A DNA stretch of 64,000 nt, taken from NCBI RefSeq assembly GCF_000238055.2, contig NZ_KE148312.1:258001-322000 (forward strand), in the 5' to 3' direction. Under the pieces are notes generated by a model. That model did not search any database, was not told the origin of the DNA, and saw only the letters and a program-made list of their open reading frames with translations. Shown piece by piece: positions 1 to 8,147 of this stretch (its first letter is position 1; each line of letters begins with the position of its first letter). Position numbers and translations under genes: made by a program. Origin of the DNA: Oribacterium parvum ACB1 (GTDB taxonomy: Bacteria; Bacillota; Clostridia; Lachnospirales; Lachnospiraceae).

Positions 1-737
1 ATAAAGCACTTGAAAAGGAGAACTTTCCGGATGGAAAACGAATCAGATTCATTGCGGAATTAGGGGCCTCTTCGGATATAGAGGGGCATTTCCGACTGAT
101 TTGTCGGACTTGGAAAGAGGAGAAAAATCTACGACTGGAAAGCAGTTTTGACCGACATGGAGAAGAGGGGCTTCGTTTTTTACTCGGAAGACTTGGTCAA
201 GTGGAAATACCTGATGCTTTGCTTCAGCGGGAGGAAGCCTCCGAAGAGCTTAGGGAAGCTGTGTTTACGGCTTATCTTCTTGCGGAAATTCTTTCGCAGG
301 GAAGACATAGAGAGTATTTCTCTTCTTACTGTGAAGAACTCCTTCCCTTTCTCCTTCGATTTATCGAAACGGAAGAGGATTTCCTTCGTGAGAAATGCCT
401 AATTGCCCTGGGCTGGGTGGCCGGGGAGCGGGAGATTCCTTTTTTGACAAGGAAAATGCTGGAAGACCGGGACGCGTTTTGCCGAGCGTGGGCAGCGAGC
501 AGCCTTATGCAAATGTCTTTCCATAGGGTAAATGGAGAAATCTTACAAGAAGAAACGAAGAAAGATTTTGCAAAAGCAATCGAAGAAGAAAAGGATTTAC
601 AGGCCTCCGGCATCATGATAGAAGCGGCACAAACTTTATTTTCTAAAAAATGGCTTAGTGCGTCTGCGTTGGAAGCGGAAGACGAAATGCAAATTGAAAA
701 AGCAAGATGCTCTGCGGTACGGTTTTTGCTGAAGTAA
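1..737 (+). CDS. Helical-repeat (HEAT-like) protein, C-terminal part
   Basis: An open frame enters from before the window (first full codon at base 3) and ends at the TAA at 735-737, so this is the last ~244 residues of a longer protein. The sequence is rich in Leu, Glu and Ala, with helix pairs such as 'REKCLIALGWVAG' followed by 'DRDAFCRAWAASSL', a pattern typical of HEAT/armadillo scaffolds. No catalytic motif is visible. Internal GTG and ATG codons exist (for example at 201), but the frame continues without a stop upstream, so the true start lies outside. HEAT-like scaffolds usually mediate protein binding. The specific role is unknown. Naming it a HEAT-like protein is inference from the helical pattern only. 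Confidence 0.6.
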   Translation, partial: KALEKENFPDGKRIRFIAELGASSDIEGHFRLICRTWKEEKNLRLESSFDRHGEEGLRFLLGRLGQVEIPDALLQREEASEELREAVFTAYLLAEILSQGRHREYFSSYCEELLPFLLRFIETEEDFLREKCLIALGWVAGEREIPFLTRKMLEDRDAFCRAWAASSLMQMSFHRVNGEILQEETKKDFAKAIEEEKDLQASGIMIEAAQTLFSKKWLSASALEAEDEMQIEKARCSAVRFLLK

Positions 738-963
738 GGTATGGAAAGTCATGGATAAAAGATATTTATTGAGCTATATCGATTTAATACTCTTTTCATA
801 CTTTCAATATGGCTTTTTCCCATTCACGCTTTATGATTAATACGTTGACATTTCCTAATTTAAAAATTTAACGGGTCAAAAGAGAATCACTTTTTTGTAG
901 GTGAGTTATCGCTGATTTTGATGCGTTTGATATTTACATTACTAAAATTTAAAGGAGAAGAAC

Positions 964-2331
964 ATGACAACTAAAAAAGTAGAAAACTTGATTATCGGAT
1001 TCGGTAAGGCGGGGAAGACCCTCGCGAATTATCTGGGAAATAAGGGTGAAAAGACCGTTTTGGTGGAAAAATCCCCTCTGATGTACGGCGGAACCTGCAT
1101 CAATGTAGGCTGCATTCCCTCTAAGTTTCTGGCGACAGCTGCGGATAGAAGAAGCTTCAGCGGAGAGAGTGATGCGGAATACTATAAAAATGCCGTTTTA
1201 CAGAAGAAGGCATTGATTGCTAAGCTGAATAAGGCAAATTACGACAAGGTGGCAAGCAATGAAAATGTTGAAGTGCTGGACGGACTGGCTTCTTTTAAAG
1301 ATGAGCATACCGTGCAGGTTAGAAATGGCAGCGAGGTATCTGAAGTTTATGCGGAGCGCATCTTTGTCAATACCGGTGCTAGACCGTTTATCCCAAGTGT
1401 TCCCGGCTTGGAAGTCGGAAGACGCATTCATACCAGCGAAACGCTGATGGATCTGGAAGAATTCCCAAAGAGCTTGGCGATTCTCGGAAGCGGATTTATC
1501 GGACTGGAATTTGCGGCGAGCTATGCGAAGTTCGGTACAAATGTGACCATCATTGACCAGGGAGACCGGATATTACCGAGAGAAGATGAGGATGTAGCGA
1601 AGGAAGTATTGGCATCTTATCAGGGATTAGGTGTGGACTTCCTCTTTGGCGCGGCGCTTCAGCAGGTATCGCAGGATGAAAAGGCAGTTCACCTTTCCTA
1701 CACGGTAAATGGAGAAAAGAAAGAACTTTCCGTAGATGCCTTTCTCGTTGCGACCGGACGACAGGCGAACACGGAAGAGCTGCACTTGGAAAATGCGGGT
1801 GTGGAAGTTTCCGAAAGAGGATTTATCAAGGTAAATGAACACCTGCAGAGCAATAAGGCGCACATTTTCGCGATGGGAGATGTTAATGGAGGCCCGCAAT
1901 TTACCTATATTTCCTTGGATGATTTCCGAATTGTGAAGAGCTTTTTGGATAATCAGGGAAGCTACGGAAGAAATAATCGTCAGCCTGTTGCTTTCTCCGC
2001 CTTTCTTCATCCGACATTTTCCAGAGTGGGACTCAGTGAAAAAGAAGCGAGAGAAAAAGGCTACAAAATCAAGGTGGCGACCTTACCGGTTACTGCGATT
2101 CCCAAGGCGAAAATCCTCGGAAATCAAACCGGACTGTACAAGGCAGTTGTAGATGCCGAAAACAATCAGATTTTGGGCGTGACCTTGTTCGGTGAAGAGT
2201 CCCACGAAGTGATCAATATCGTAGTTTTAGCGATGATGACGAAGCAGCCTTACACGGTGCTTGCGAACCAGATTTTCACCCACCCGACCATGGCGGAAGC
2301 GCTGAACGATTTGTTCGGAGCGGTAAAATAA
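964..2331 (+). CDS. FAD disulfide oxidoreductase, probable hypothiocyanous acid reductase (RclA/Har type)
   Basis: This 455-residue protein belongs to the class I pyridine nucleotide-disulfide oxidoreductases. The N-terminus has the FAD dinucleotide fold (IIGFGKAGKT, residues 10-19), then the redox disulfide GGTCINVGCIPSK with Cys45 and Cys50. A second Rossmann motif (LGSGFIGLEFA) binds NAD(P)H, a GDVN motif closes the FAD site, and the C-terminal dimerisation domain carries HPTMAEALND. The 'GFGKAGKT' start and 'MYGGTCIN' context match the RclA/MerA-like branch of streptococci and E. coli that reduces hypothiocyanous acid, the oxidant made by salivary and airway peroxidases. That substrate assignment is by family resemblance. 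Dihydrolipoamide dehydrogenase is unlikely because no 2-oxo acid dehydrogenase genes are nearby. RBS AAAGGAG lies 7 bases before the ATG. Confidence 0.82.
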   Translation: MTTKKVENLIIGFGKAGKTLANYLGNKGEKTVLVEKSPLMYGGTCINVGCIPSKFLATAADRRSFSGESDAEYYKNAVLQKKALIAKLNKANYDKVASNENVEVLDGLASFKDEHTVQVRNGSEVSEVYAERIFVNTGARPFIPSVPGLEVGRRIHTSETLMDLEEFPKSLAILGSGFIGLEFAASYAKFGTNVTIIDQGDRILPREDEDVAKEVLASYQGLGVDFLFGAALQQVSQDEKAVHLSYTVNGEKKELSVDAFLVATGRQANTEELHLENAGVEVSERGFIKVNEHLQSNKAHIFAMGDVNGGPQFTYISLDDFRIVKSFLDNQGSYGRNNRQPVAFSAFLHPTFSRVGLSEKEAREKGYKIKVATLPVTAIPKAKILGNQTGLYKAVVDAENNQILGVTLFGEESHEVINIVVLAMMTKQPYTVLANQIFTHPTMAEALNDLFGAVK

Positions 2332-2388
2332 AGTTCGACGAGACTAGTGCATGGTTTATGTTGTGAAAAATAGAAAAAAGGAAAAATT

Positions 2389-3114
2389 ATGTCTCCAAAG
2401 CCCATGGAAAATCGCTTGAAAAAGTACCAAATCCTTAATGGCGCTCAATTAAAATATATTGCGTTTCTTTCCATGCTTCTTGACCATGTAAACAATGCTT
2501 TGCTAGTACCAATTTTAGAAGGGAAAGGCTTTTTGCTTCAGGTATCGAATCTGCTTTCGATTCTGGGGAGGATTGCCTTTCCCCTCTTTATGTTCTTTTT
2601 AGTGGAGGGATTTTTTAAGACGAAAAATCGGAGAAAGTACCTTCTGAATCTTTTCCTTTTTGGCGTTCTTTCCGAAGTGCCCTTTGATTTATTTACCTCA
2701 AAAGTCTTCTTTAATCCAAATTGGAATAATATGATGTTTACTTTGGCATTATGTCTTAGTTGTATTTGGATCATCGACAGTTTCAAAAGGAAAATTCCGA
2801 ACAGAATTTTATGGTACGGATTTTCTTTGTTTCTTGTGGGGATTTTTAGTATTTTGGCGATGTTCCTCAGTCTGGACTATGATTTCCATGCAGTAATAGT
2901 GGCTTATCTTTTTTATATTTTCTATCAAAAACCCCTTTGGGGAGCCGGGCTTGGATTTCTGTCTATCATAAAGGAGATTTATTCTTTTCTGGGATTTGGA
3001 TTATGCTTAACGTATAATGGGAAAAGAGGAAAACAGAGCAAGTGGCTGAATTATGCATTCTATCCGGTGCATCTTTTGATACTGGGGCTTTTACGCTTGT
3101 ATTTCAATATATAG
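2389..3114 (+). CDS. TraX family integral membrane protein
   Basis: A 241-residue polytopic protein with about six to seven hydrophobic segments. It opens with LNGAQLKYIAFLSMLLDHVN and continues GRIAFPLFMFFLVEGFF, the signature of the TraX family. TraX of F plasmid acetylates pilin, but chromosomal Firmicute homologues are membrane acyltransferase-like proteins of unknown substrate. Nothing conjugative surrounds this gene, so a conjugation role is not supported. The start ATG is preceded by an A-rich AAAAGGAAAAA site. The spacer after the stop (3115-3259) contains short degenerate copies of the gene's own 3' end. Confidence 0.8.
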   Translation: MSPKPMENRLKKYQILNGAQLKYIAFLSMLLDHVNNALLVPILEGKGFLLQVSNLLSILGRIAFPLFMFFLVEGFFKTKNRRKYLLNLFLFGVLSEVPFDLFTSKVFFNPNWNNMMFTLALCLSCIWIIDSFKRKIPNRILWYGFSLFLVGIFSILAMFLSLDYDFHAVIVAYLFYIFYQKPLWGAGLGFLSIIKEIYSFLGFGLCLTYNGKRGKQSKWLNYAFYPVHLLILGLLRLYFNI

Positions 3115-3295
3115 CTTTTTAATACTAGGCTTTTCAAAATAGCCTTTCAATATTTAGTAGATTAGCGTTTACTTATTTTATTTTAAAGATAGTTTTTACT
3201 TATGCGATACTGAAATTTAGACTTTCGCTAGTTAGTTATGGAGACTTTTATTACTATTTGTGCCGCCTGTTGAATGTGCTGGAATGGAGATAGCT

Positions 3296-4012
3296 ATGAG
3301 ATTGATTGTTGCATTTTTGTATTTTGTTGGAGCTATGTTATATTCTTATCCGGTAAGATTGATTCATCATTTGAAATACAAGGACAAGAAGACTGAACAT
3401 GATGCAAATTTTTATAGCTTGAAAAAAATAGCAAGAAAAATGCTCAAATTATTAGGCGTAAAAATGGATATTCAAGGCTGTACCATATATGATGAACCCA
3501 TGGTTTATATTGGAAATCATAGAAGTAATTTTGACAGCTTAATAATGATTGCAATAATGGAGAAACCATTGATTTTCATTGGAAAAAGTGAGATTAAAAA
3601 ATTTCCATTTATTGGTAAATGGTTTCGGGATATAGGATGCTTGTTTTTAGAACGAGATGATATCAAAAAGTCAATAGAAGTTATTAATCAAGGCATTCAA
3701 AGAATAGAAAACGGGTATTCAGTCGTTATTTTTTCGGAGGGGAGAAGAACGAAGGAAGATAGTGTGGAGGAATTTAAACCCGGTAGTTTTAAAATGGCTT
3801 TTAAGGCAAATGCACGTATTGTTCCAGTTTCATTCTATAATTCAGAGGAGTGTTATGAGCGTTTTCATAGCTTTCGCCCGGCTAATGTGAGCATTCGTAT
3901 TGGGGAAATTGTTAATCCAAAAGCACTTGAACTGAATAATACTGTACAGATGGCAAAATACGTACATACGGTGATTGCTCAGATTTATGAAGAGCAACGT
4001 ATACACCAATGA
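3296..4012 (+). CDS. plsC: 1-acyl-sn-glycerol-3-phosphate acyltransferase-like protein (PlsC family)
   Basis: A 238-residue acyltransferase with an N-terminal membrane anchor. Motif I is NHRSNFD (catalytic His and Asp), motif II surrounds FPFIGKWFRDIGCLFLER, motif III is FSEGRR, and motif IV is ARIVPVSFY. The family transfers an acyl chain to lysophosphatidic acid at the cytoplasmic membrane face in phospholipid synthesis. I chose ATG 3296 because GGAG at 3286-3289 sits 6 bases upstream; an upstream GTG (3260) or ATG (3284) in the same frame lacks a good site. The gene stands alone. The EGRR variant of the usual EGTR motif is common in the family. The substrate is inferred. Confidence 0.85.
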   Translation: MRLIVAFLYFVGAMLYSYPVRLIHHLKYKDKKTEHDANFYSLKKIARKMLKLLGVKMDIQGCTIYDEPMVYIGNHRSNFDSLIMIAIMEKPLIFIGKSEIKKFPFIGKWFRDIGCLFLERDDIKKSIEVINQGIQRIENGYSVVIFSEGRRTKEDSVEEFKPGSFKMAFKANARIVPVSFYNSEECYERFHSFRPANVSIRIGEIVNPKALELNNTVQMAKYVHTVIAQIYEEQRIHQ

Positions 4013-4122
4013 TGGCATTATTGGCTTTTTTTAAAAATGATTATTTGCTGTACCTGAAGGAGTAATTTTAGAACGTATGAATAGAAGATCAGATTCTTCG
4101 TTTAATTTTCTATGAAGGTGAT

Positions 4123-4149
4123 AGCACTGCATTTTTGCAGTGCTTTTTT
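4123..4149 (+). terminator. Rho-independent terminator
   Basis: Stem AGCACTGC (4123-4130) pairs perfectly with GCAGTGCT (4137-4144) around an ATTTTT loop and runs into a T tract. It separates the PlsC-like gene from the toxin-antitoxin promoter. Confidence 0.8.
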
Positions 4150-4166
4150 ATGAGAGAAATCTTGAA

Positions 4167-4203
4167 TTTTAGCTAAAAAAGTATATATTGGTATTAGCTA
4201 ATA
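4167..4203 (+). promoter_or_regulatory. Paired palindromic operator of the Phd/PIN module
   Basis: Two perfect 12-bp palindromes, TTTTAGCTAAAA (4167-4178) and TATTAGCTAATA (4192-4203), share the core TTAGCTAA and are centred exactly 25 bp apart, immediately upstream of the antitoxin gene. This geometry fits two antitoxin dimers on similar faces of the helix and so the usual negative autoregulation of such modules. Binding is inferred. Confidence 0.65.
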
Positions 4204-4221
4204 TAAAAGAGAGGTGATACT

Positions 4222-4470
4222 ATGATAGGAAATACGGCAACCGCTACAGCAACAGAGATGCAGAACAACTTTGGCAGGTATCTTGCTATGGTTCAGGAGG
4301 GCAGTGAGATTATTGTCACAAAAAACGGTAAAGAGGTGGGCCGATTTATTCCGCGAGAAAGGGCGATATCTTATTTAACGGATTCTCTTGTAGGGATACT
4401 GATAGGTGATACGGATATAGATAAGGCGAGAGAAAAAAGTTTGAAGGAGAAGTATGAAGTTACTAATTGA
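4222..4470 (+). CDS. Type II antitoxin, Phd/YefM family
   Basis: An 82-residue protein with the Phd/YefM fold: an N-terminal DNA-binding part (TEMQNNFGRYLAMVQEGSEI, then VTKNGKEVGRFIP) and a short C-terminal tail for toxin binding. It ends 17 bases inside the PIN toxin gene, so the two are translationally coupled. RBS GAGGTGAT lies before ATG 4222. It probably neutralises the downstream nuclease and represses its own promoter at the two TTAGCTAA palindromes just upstream. Confidence 0.87.
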   Translation: MIGNTATATATEMQNNFGRYLAMVQEGSEIIVTKNGKEVGRFIPRERAISYLTDSLVGILIGDTDIDKAREKSLKEKYEVTN

Positions 4471-4861
4471 CGGAAATATTCTTCTGGATGTGCTTCAGAG
4501 AAGAACACCCTACTTCAAAGACTCTGTTGGAATCTGGAAGATCTGTGAGACGAAGCAGGTGGAGGGGTATGTTTCAGCTCTAACTTTTGCCAATCTGGTT
4601 TATGTGATGCGAAAAGAATTGGATGCAGAGAAAATAAACGAAGTTTTAAAGCAACTTTCGCTCATTTTTATATTTGAGAATCTTAATGTAAGCGATATGA
4701 GTTCGGCCGCAGAAATGCAATGGGATGATTTTGAAGATGCCATTCAGTCGGCTACAGCGAAGAGGATTCATGCTGATTATATTATTACAAGAAATGAGAG
4801 GGACTTTAGGGAAAGTGATGTTACAGCACTGACCGCGACAGAGTTTTTGTCAAGGTTGTGA
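4454..4861 (+). CDS. PIN-domain toxin (VapC-like ribonuclease)
   Basis: A 135-residue PIN nuclease. The first acidic residue is Asp6 in MKLLIDGNILLDVL, a second acidic cluster is WDDFEDAIQ, and the last conserved segment is YIITRNERDF. PIN toxins cleave tRNA or rRNA when released from their antitoxin, with Mg2+ held by the acidic residues. The gene overlaps the antitoxin and has its own RBS (GAAGGAGA). It belongs to the PIN_3-like group rather than classical VapC, judged by the DGN start. The target RNA is unknown. Confidence 0.85.
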   Translation: MKLLIDGNILLDVLQRRTPYFKDSVGIWKICETKQVEGYVSALTFANLVYVMRKELDAEKINEVLKQLSLIFIFENLNVSDMSSAAEMQWDDFEDAIQSATAKRIHADYIITRNERDFRESDVTALTATEFLSRL

Positions 4862-4935
4862 GGGGTGTGGATTCCTTTGGGGTTCTTGACGCCCGAATAA
4901 GGTGGCAATGATTGAAAAGGACTTGGGGAATAAAT

Positions 4936-5439
4936 CTATGGAAAGGAAATGTGAAACCGTAGTTGTTCCATGCTTACTAAAAAAAGAAGTAGCAGAACGG
5001 AGCTGATGATGAAGCATCCACTTACGGCAAAACTTGGGGAATAATAACTTCTCTTTTCCTTCGGGGAGGATCCTAAATTCCAATATTGTGTCAGTTCTTT
5101 CATCACAAAGCAGATGACAAACTGTGCTTTTCCGCAGTTTAAAAGTGCGGAAGAAATAGCATGGCTTTGGGAGTGAAAGAACAGATAGGTAAAGAAGCTT
5201 AAAAGAAGCATTCCGAGAAGAAAAAAACGGCTCCGCTTTAGTCCGTCATAGTTCGTCCTATCTTCTAATTTAACCCGGTGAATTCGATCCTGCATATTCT
5301 GCCCGATACGATAAAACCAATCCGGTACTTCTTTTTTCTGCTTAACGGCAAACTCCAAAAGAAGATAAAGATAAAAAGAGAAGCTGTAGGCAAGGCAAAT
5401 GATAAAGGCAAAGAATAAATAGAACAAATAATAGCCCAT
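4936..5439 (-). CDS. Small membrane protein, paralogue 1 of a three-member family
   Basis: A 167-residue protein with four predicted membrane segments: residues ~3-28, ~72-90, a weaker one near 100, and ~138-158. A cytoplasmic loop after the first segment contains KKEVPDWFYRIGQNMQDRIH. The same loop, KREVPQWIYKFGQAFQGRVH and KNREVPRWIYKFGKAFQGRV, occurs in the proteins at 9845-10324 and 10349-11371, so this is the divergent member of a local family. RBS AGGGAG precedes the ATG. I recognise no named family and no catalytic motif. The gene is monocistronic and convergent with the toxin gene. Confidence 0.65.
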   Translation of the reverse strand: MGYYLFYLFFAFIICLAYSFSFYLYLLLEFAVKQKKEVPDWFYRIGQNMQDRIHRVKLEDRTNYDGLKRSRFFLLGMLLLSFFTYLFFHSQSHAISSALLNCGKAQFVICFVMKELTQYWNLGSSPKEKRSYYSPSFAVSGCFIISSVLLLLFLVSMEQLRFHISFP

Positions 5440-5586
5440 ATAATCTTAGCTCCCTTCTATAGTTTTTTCTGTATTGGAATCGCTCAAAGGTATGAAGGAT
5501 TGTGTTCTTAACGAGTATCGCTCGCGAAGCGTGCCACATCACGCTTGGGCATTTCTCCTAGTGGAACCCATTATCTCTTTGGATTA

Positions 5587-6222
5587 TTAGAGCGGATTCT
5601 TCGTTTGATTCCCCACGAACCAGTAATCACAGATTGTGCCTCCTGTCGCCAGCGTTTGCTCTCTATGCAATACTCCTTTGTTTCGTTCAACCGCGATGTG
5701 GTCAATGTCACAGCACAAAGGTAATAAATCAAGATAGCCATTTTCTCTTGCGAATTTTTCCAAAGGGCATCTTGTAAAGTGATAATAAAAGCCGTCCTTA
5801 TGTCGCTTTTCATCAAAATGAAAATCCCAGGTTTTGTCCTGATATTCCGGATGCGCCTCCGCCCATTCTTCCGCCTTATGCATCCTTTCGGCAAATTTCT
5901 TCATGTCCGTCTCTTTATTAAAATCTATGGAGCTCATGGCTTTTCTTATGATGCGATTGTCCATAAATGCAGCGATTATTTCTCTAAAATCCTCCACCGA
6001 AAAGTTACCGGCCCTGCATACTGCCAGAAAAACATAGGCGGAGTAAATATTGTGCGCCATAGGGTTCTTCTCTCCGACATCTTCCGTGTTCTCCAGCATT
6101 TCCCGGTATAAGATACGTCCTTTTTGTAAGCTTTCCCTCGTCTTATCCTTTCCGAACTTTTTTATCATCGGTTTTTTCAAGAATAAACTGAATAAGTTAA
6201 AATAGATTCCTTTGTATTTCAT
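5587..6222 (-). CDS. L-2-amino-thiazoline-4-carboxylic acid hydrolase-like protein
   Basis: A 211-residue protein resembling the ATC hydrolase family. Visible family marks are the C-terminal CDIDHIAVE, HREQTLATGGTICDYWFVGN, and FHFDEKRHKDGFYYHFTRCP with its conserved Cys. Characterised members open the thiazoline ring in cysteine synthesis in Pseudomonas; most Firmicute relatives have no proven substrate. I start at ATG 6222, where GAGGTGAG sits just upstream; a longer frame to 6252 has no site. The gene is solitary, with no cysteine genes nearby, so the substrate should not be assumed. Confidence 0.75.
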   Translation of the reverse strand: MKYKGIYFNLFSLFLKKPMIKKFGKDKTRESLQKGRILYREMLENTEDVGEKNPMAHNIYSAYVFLAVCRAGNFSVEDFREIIAAFMDNRIIRKAMSSIDFNKETDMKKFAERMHKAEEWAEAHPEYQDKTWDFHFDEKRHKDGFYYHFTRCPLEKFARENGYLDLLPLCCDIDHIAVERNKGVLHREQTLATGGTICDYWFVGNQTKNPL

Positions 6223-6512
6223 TACACTCACCTCGCTAAACTTCTTCATCAATGTAGTTCAGGTTCTGCTATTTAGTACAAACCGTATGAGCTACATAAC
6301 TCTAGGAATAAAACATAATGAGATAACATAATGATAGAACAAGAAATATTGCATTAGTTGTGTTTAACTAATAGTAGCTTAACACTTTCAGCCATTTTGT
6401 CTATGTTGAATTTTCGTTTCTTCATCCTGATTGTTTAAGACAGGATATTTAACTTTTATAAATTCTATGTTGCTTCTTATTTCTTAATAGACCATAGGTA
6501 ATGACTTTGGTT

Positions 6513-6542
6513 TTGTAAACTTCGCAGATTTACCTGTATAAT
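6513..6542 (+). promoter_or_regulatory. Promoter of the GNAT gene
   Basis: TTGTAA (6513-6518) and a consensus TATAAT (6537-6542) are 18 bp apart, about 50 bases before the acetyltransferase start. The rest of the 6253-6590 gap shows nothing else recognisable. Confidence 0.5.
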
Positions 6543-6590
6543 GGAGTTAAACAGTAATAGGGATTACCGCATATAGAGGGAGGTCATCTA

Positions 6591-7061
6591 ATGGCTACGG
6601 TTTCATTAAAGACTGCTACTAGAGAGGATTTGCAAGCCATATGGGAAATGCAAATAAAGGCTTTCTCGGAATTATTGGATAAATATCAAGACTATGATAT
6701 GAGTCCCGGTGCAGAGGGGCTGGAGAAAATCATTGCAAGGTACGAACAGCCTTGGACTGTTTACTATTTTATTGTTGTTGAAAATGAAAATGTTGGAGTC
6801 ATTCGTGTGATTGACAAGAAAGATACTAGTAGAAAACGAATCTCTCCAATCTGGATTATGCCGGAGTATAGGAATAAAGGATATGCCCAAGCGGCAATTT
6901 CTGCGGTAGAGAAAATACATGGTTGCCATCACTGGTGCTTGGACACAATACTGCAAGAAGCAGGAAATCTTCATTTGTACGAAAAGATGGGCTATCATCT
7001 GACCGGAAGAATGGATAAGATTAATGATCGTATGGACATTGTCTTCTATGAAAAAGATTAA
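6591..7061 (+). CDS. GNAT family N-acetyltransferase
   Basis: A 156-residue single-domain acetyltransferase. The acetyl-CoA pyrophosphate loop is seen as IMPEYRNKGYAQAAI (a variant of Q/RxxGxG/A), followed by the usual C-terminal NLHLYEKMGYHLTGR strand-helix. Members move acetyl groups from acetyl-CoA to amines on small molecules or proteins; the substrate cannot be read from sequence. RBS GGGAGGT lies 7 bases before the ATG. The gene is a single transcription unit. Confidence 0.85.
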   Translation: MATVSLKTATREDLQAIWEMQIKAFSELLDKYQDYDMSPGAEGLEKIIARYEQPWTVYYFIVVENENVGVIRVIDKKDTSRKRISPIWIMPEYRNKGYAQAAISAVEKIHGCHHWCLDTILQEAGNLHLYEKMGYHLTGRMDKINDRMDIVFYEKD

Positions 7062-7389
7062 AGATAAGTTTTAAGTTCGGATTTCTCAACCGGCGTTCTA
7101 TTCTGTTTGTCCCGTTTCCGGATAAAAGTCCATCTTGGAAACACACTCTGGTTTAAAAATGATGTATAAACTTTCAATAAGGTAGAGTGCGCTATGATTA
7201 TTTTATTGCGTTCCATAACATAAAATACTAGGATGTTTTTTGAGAAATAAAGTAAATAGTATAGCAGTTGGGCAATGTAAGATAATAATAGGCAAAGTAA
7301 GAGATGATCAGAGCAGGTAAGTATAGGTCTAAAATTGCCGGATCGGCAGTAGAAATTATCAATACATTCGAAAGCTAGAGGTAGAGATT
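7062..7389 (+). repeat. Gene-free spacer with degenerate 20-23 bp tandem copies
   Basis: No gene is visible. From 7271 to about 7330 three imperfect copies of a unit like GGCAAxGTAAGAxxATxA follow each other (starts near 7271, 7291 and 7314). Similar degenerate tandem units occur at several other gene boundaries in this window. Confidence 0.45.
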
Positions 7390-8037
7390 ATGAAGCATTT
7401 TTCATGGATTCTCAGAATCTTTCATATTTTTATATTATACACTTGGATTGCTTTTATTATCCTACTTCCGGCAAACCCTGTTTTCAGTATACAGCTTTAT
7501 GTCTTATTGAATATCCTATTTGCCCTTGTGTTTACCGGTTTTTTAATCACTCAGATTGTGGAGGCTTTTAAAATTTTTAAAAGAGGGGATAGTGAGCGGT
7601 GCATAAAGGCTTTCCTTTTCTTTAAATACAGTTCTCTGCCTGCCGTACTGATTTTTTTGGCAATCTTTCTTGTGGTCTTACTTGGCGGAATAGGGCTTTC
7701 CTTTGTGATGCTGGTGCTACCGGCCACCCTATTCATTGCTCCCTTTTTCTTCGCCATGAGCTTAGTTGTGGCACCACTTTTCCTCGGAATATCGTTTATG
7801 GCGGGATTAGCAGGACTTAGCTATGCCATTTGCCTGATTTTACTGAGCAGAAAAGAAAAGAGCTGGACTTTGGGACAATGTATCTTACACATTATTTTCC
7901 AGTGCATTCCCGGCTTTGATATATTGGATGGTCTGTATATTACGGTGCGATATTGGAAGAGAGGGAAAATTTTATCTATAATCACTGCGATTTGTGCTAT
8001 CTTGGGATTGACGTTTATACTATTTATGCGTTCTTAA
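7390..8037 (+). CDS. Uncharacterised polytopic membrane protein
   Basis: A 215-residue, very hydrophobic protein with about five to six membrane segments, interrupted by short basic loops (EAFKIFKRGDSERC, LLSRKEKSWT, RYWKRGK). The segment from residue ~95 to ~150 is nearly continuous apolar sequence. I recognise no family. The next gene (8148) also encodes a membrane protein and may be co-transcribed, although the gap between them is filled with degenerate repeats. RBS GAGGTAGAG lies before the ATG. Function unknown. Confidence 0.65.
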   Translation: MKHFSWILRIFHIFILYTWIAFIILLPANPVFSIQLYVLLNILFALVFTGFLITQIVEAFKIFKRGDSERCIKAFLFFKYSSLPAVLIFLAIFLVVLLGGIGLSFVMLVLPATLFIAPFFFAMSLVVAPLFLGISFMAGLAGLSYAICLILLSRKEKSWTLGQCILHIIFQCIPGFDILDGLYITVRYWKRGKILSIITAICAILGLTFILFMRS

Positions 8038-8110
8038 ACAAAGACATCATGCATTCTTAGAGAAATACATTATGCCGTTCTCAAGCAAAGACATTATGTA
8101 TACTTAACGA
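8017..8110 (+). repeat. Degenerate tandem repeat seeded by the 3' end of the preceding gene
   Basis: Four imperfect 23-24 bp units run in tandem: one covers the last codons of the membrane protein gene (8017-8039), then copies at 8040-8062, 8063-8086 and 8087-8110, each with an ATxATGC.xTTCTTA-like core. The first unit being coding suggests the array grew from the gene end. Confidence 0.6.
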
Positions 8111-8147
8111 AAGACAGTAAAGATAGCATTTTAGGAAGAGAGACAAG

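Noticed and set aside
2389-3114. TraX-like gene as part of a conjugation locus
   Set aside because: No relaxase, coupling protein or pilus gene is nearby; chromosomal TraX-like proteins are common in Firmicutes.
5440-5586. Possible tRNA or small RNA between 5440 and 5586
   Set aside because: GC-rich short palindromes such as CGCTCGCGAAGCG are present, but no cloverleaf or terminator could be folded by eye.
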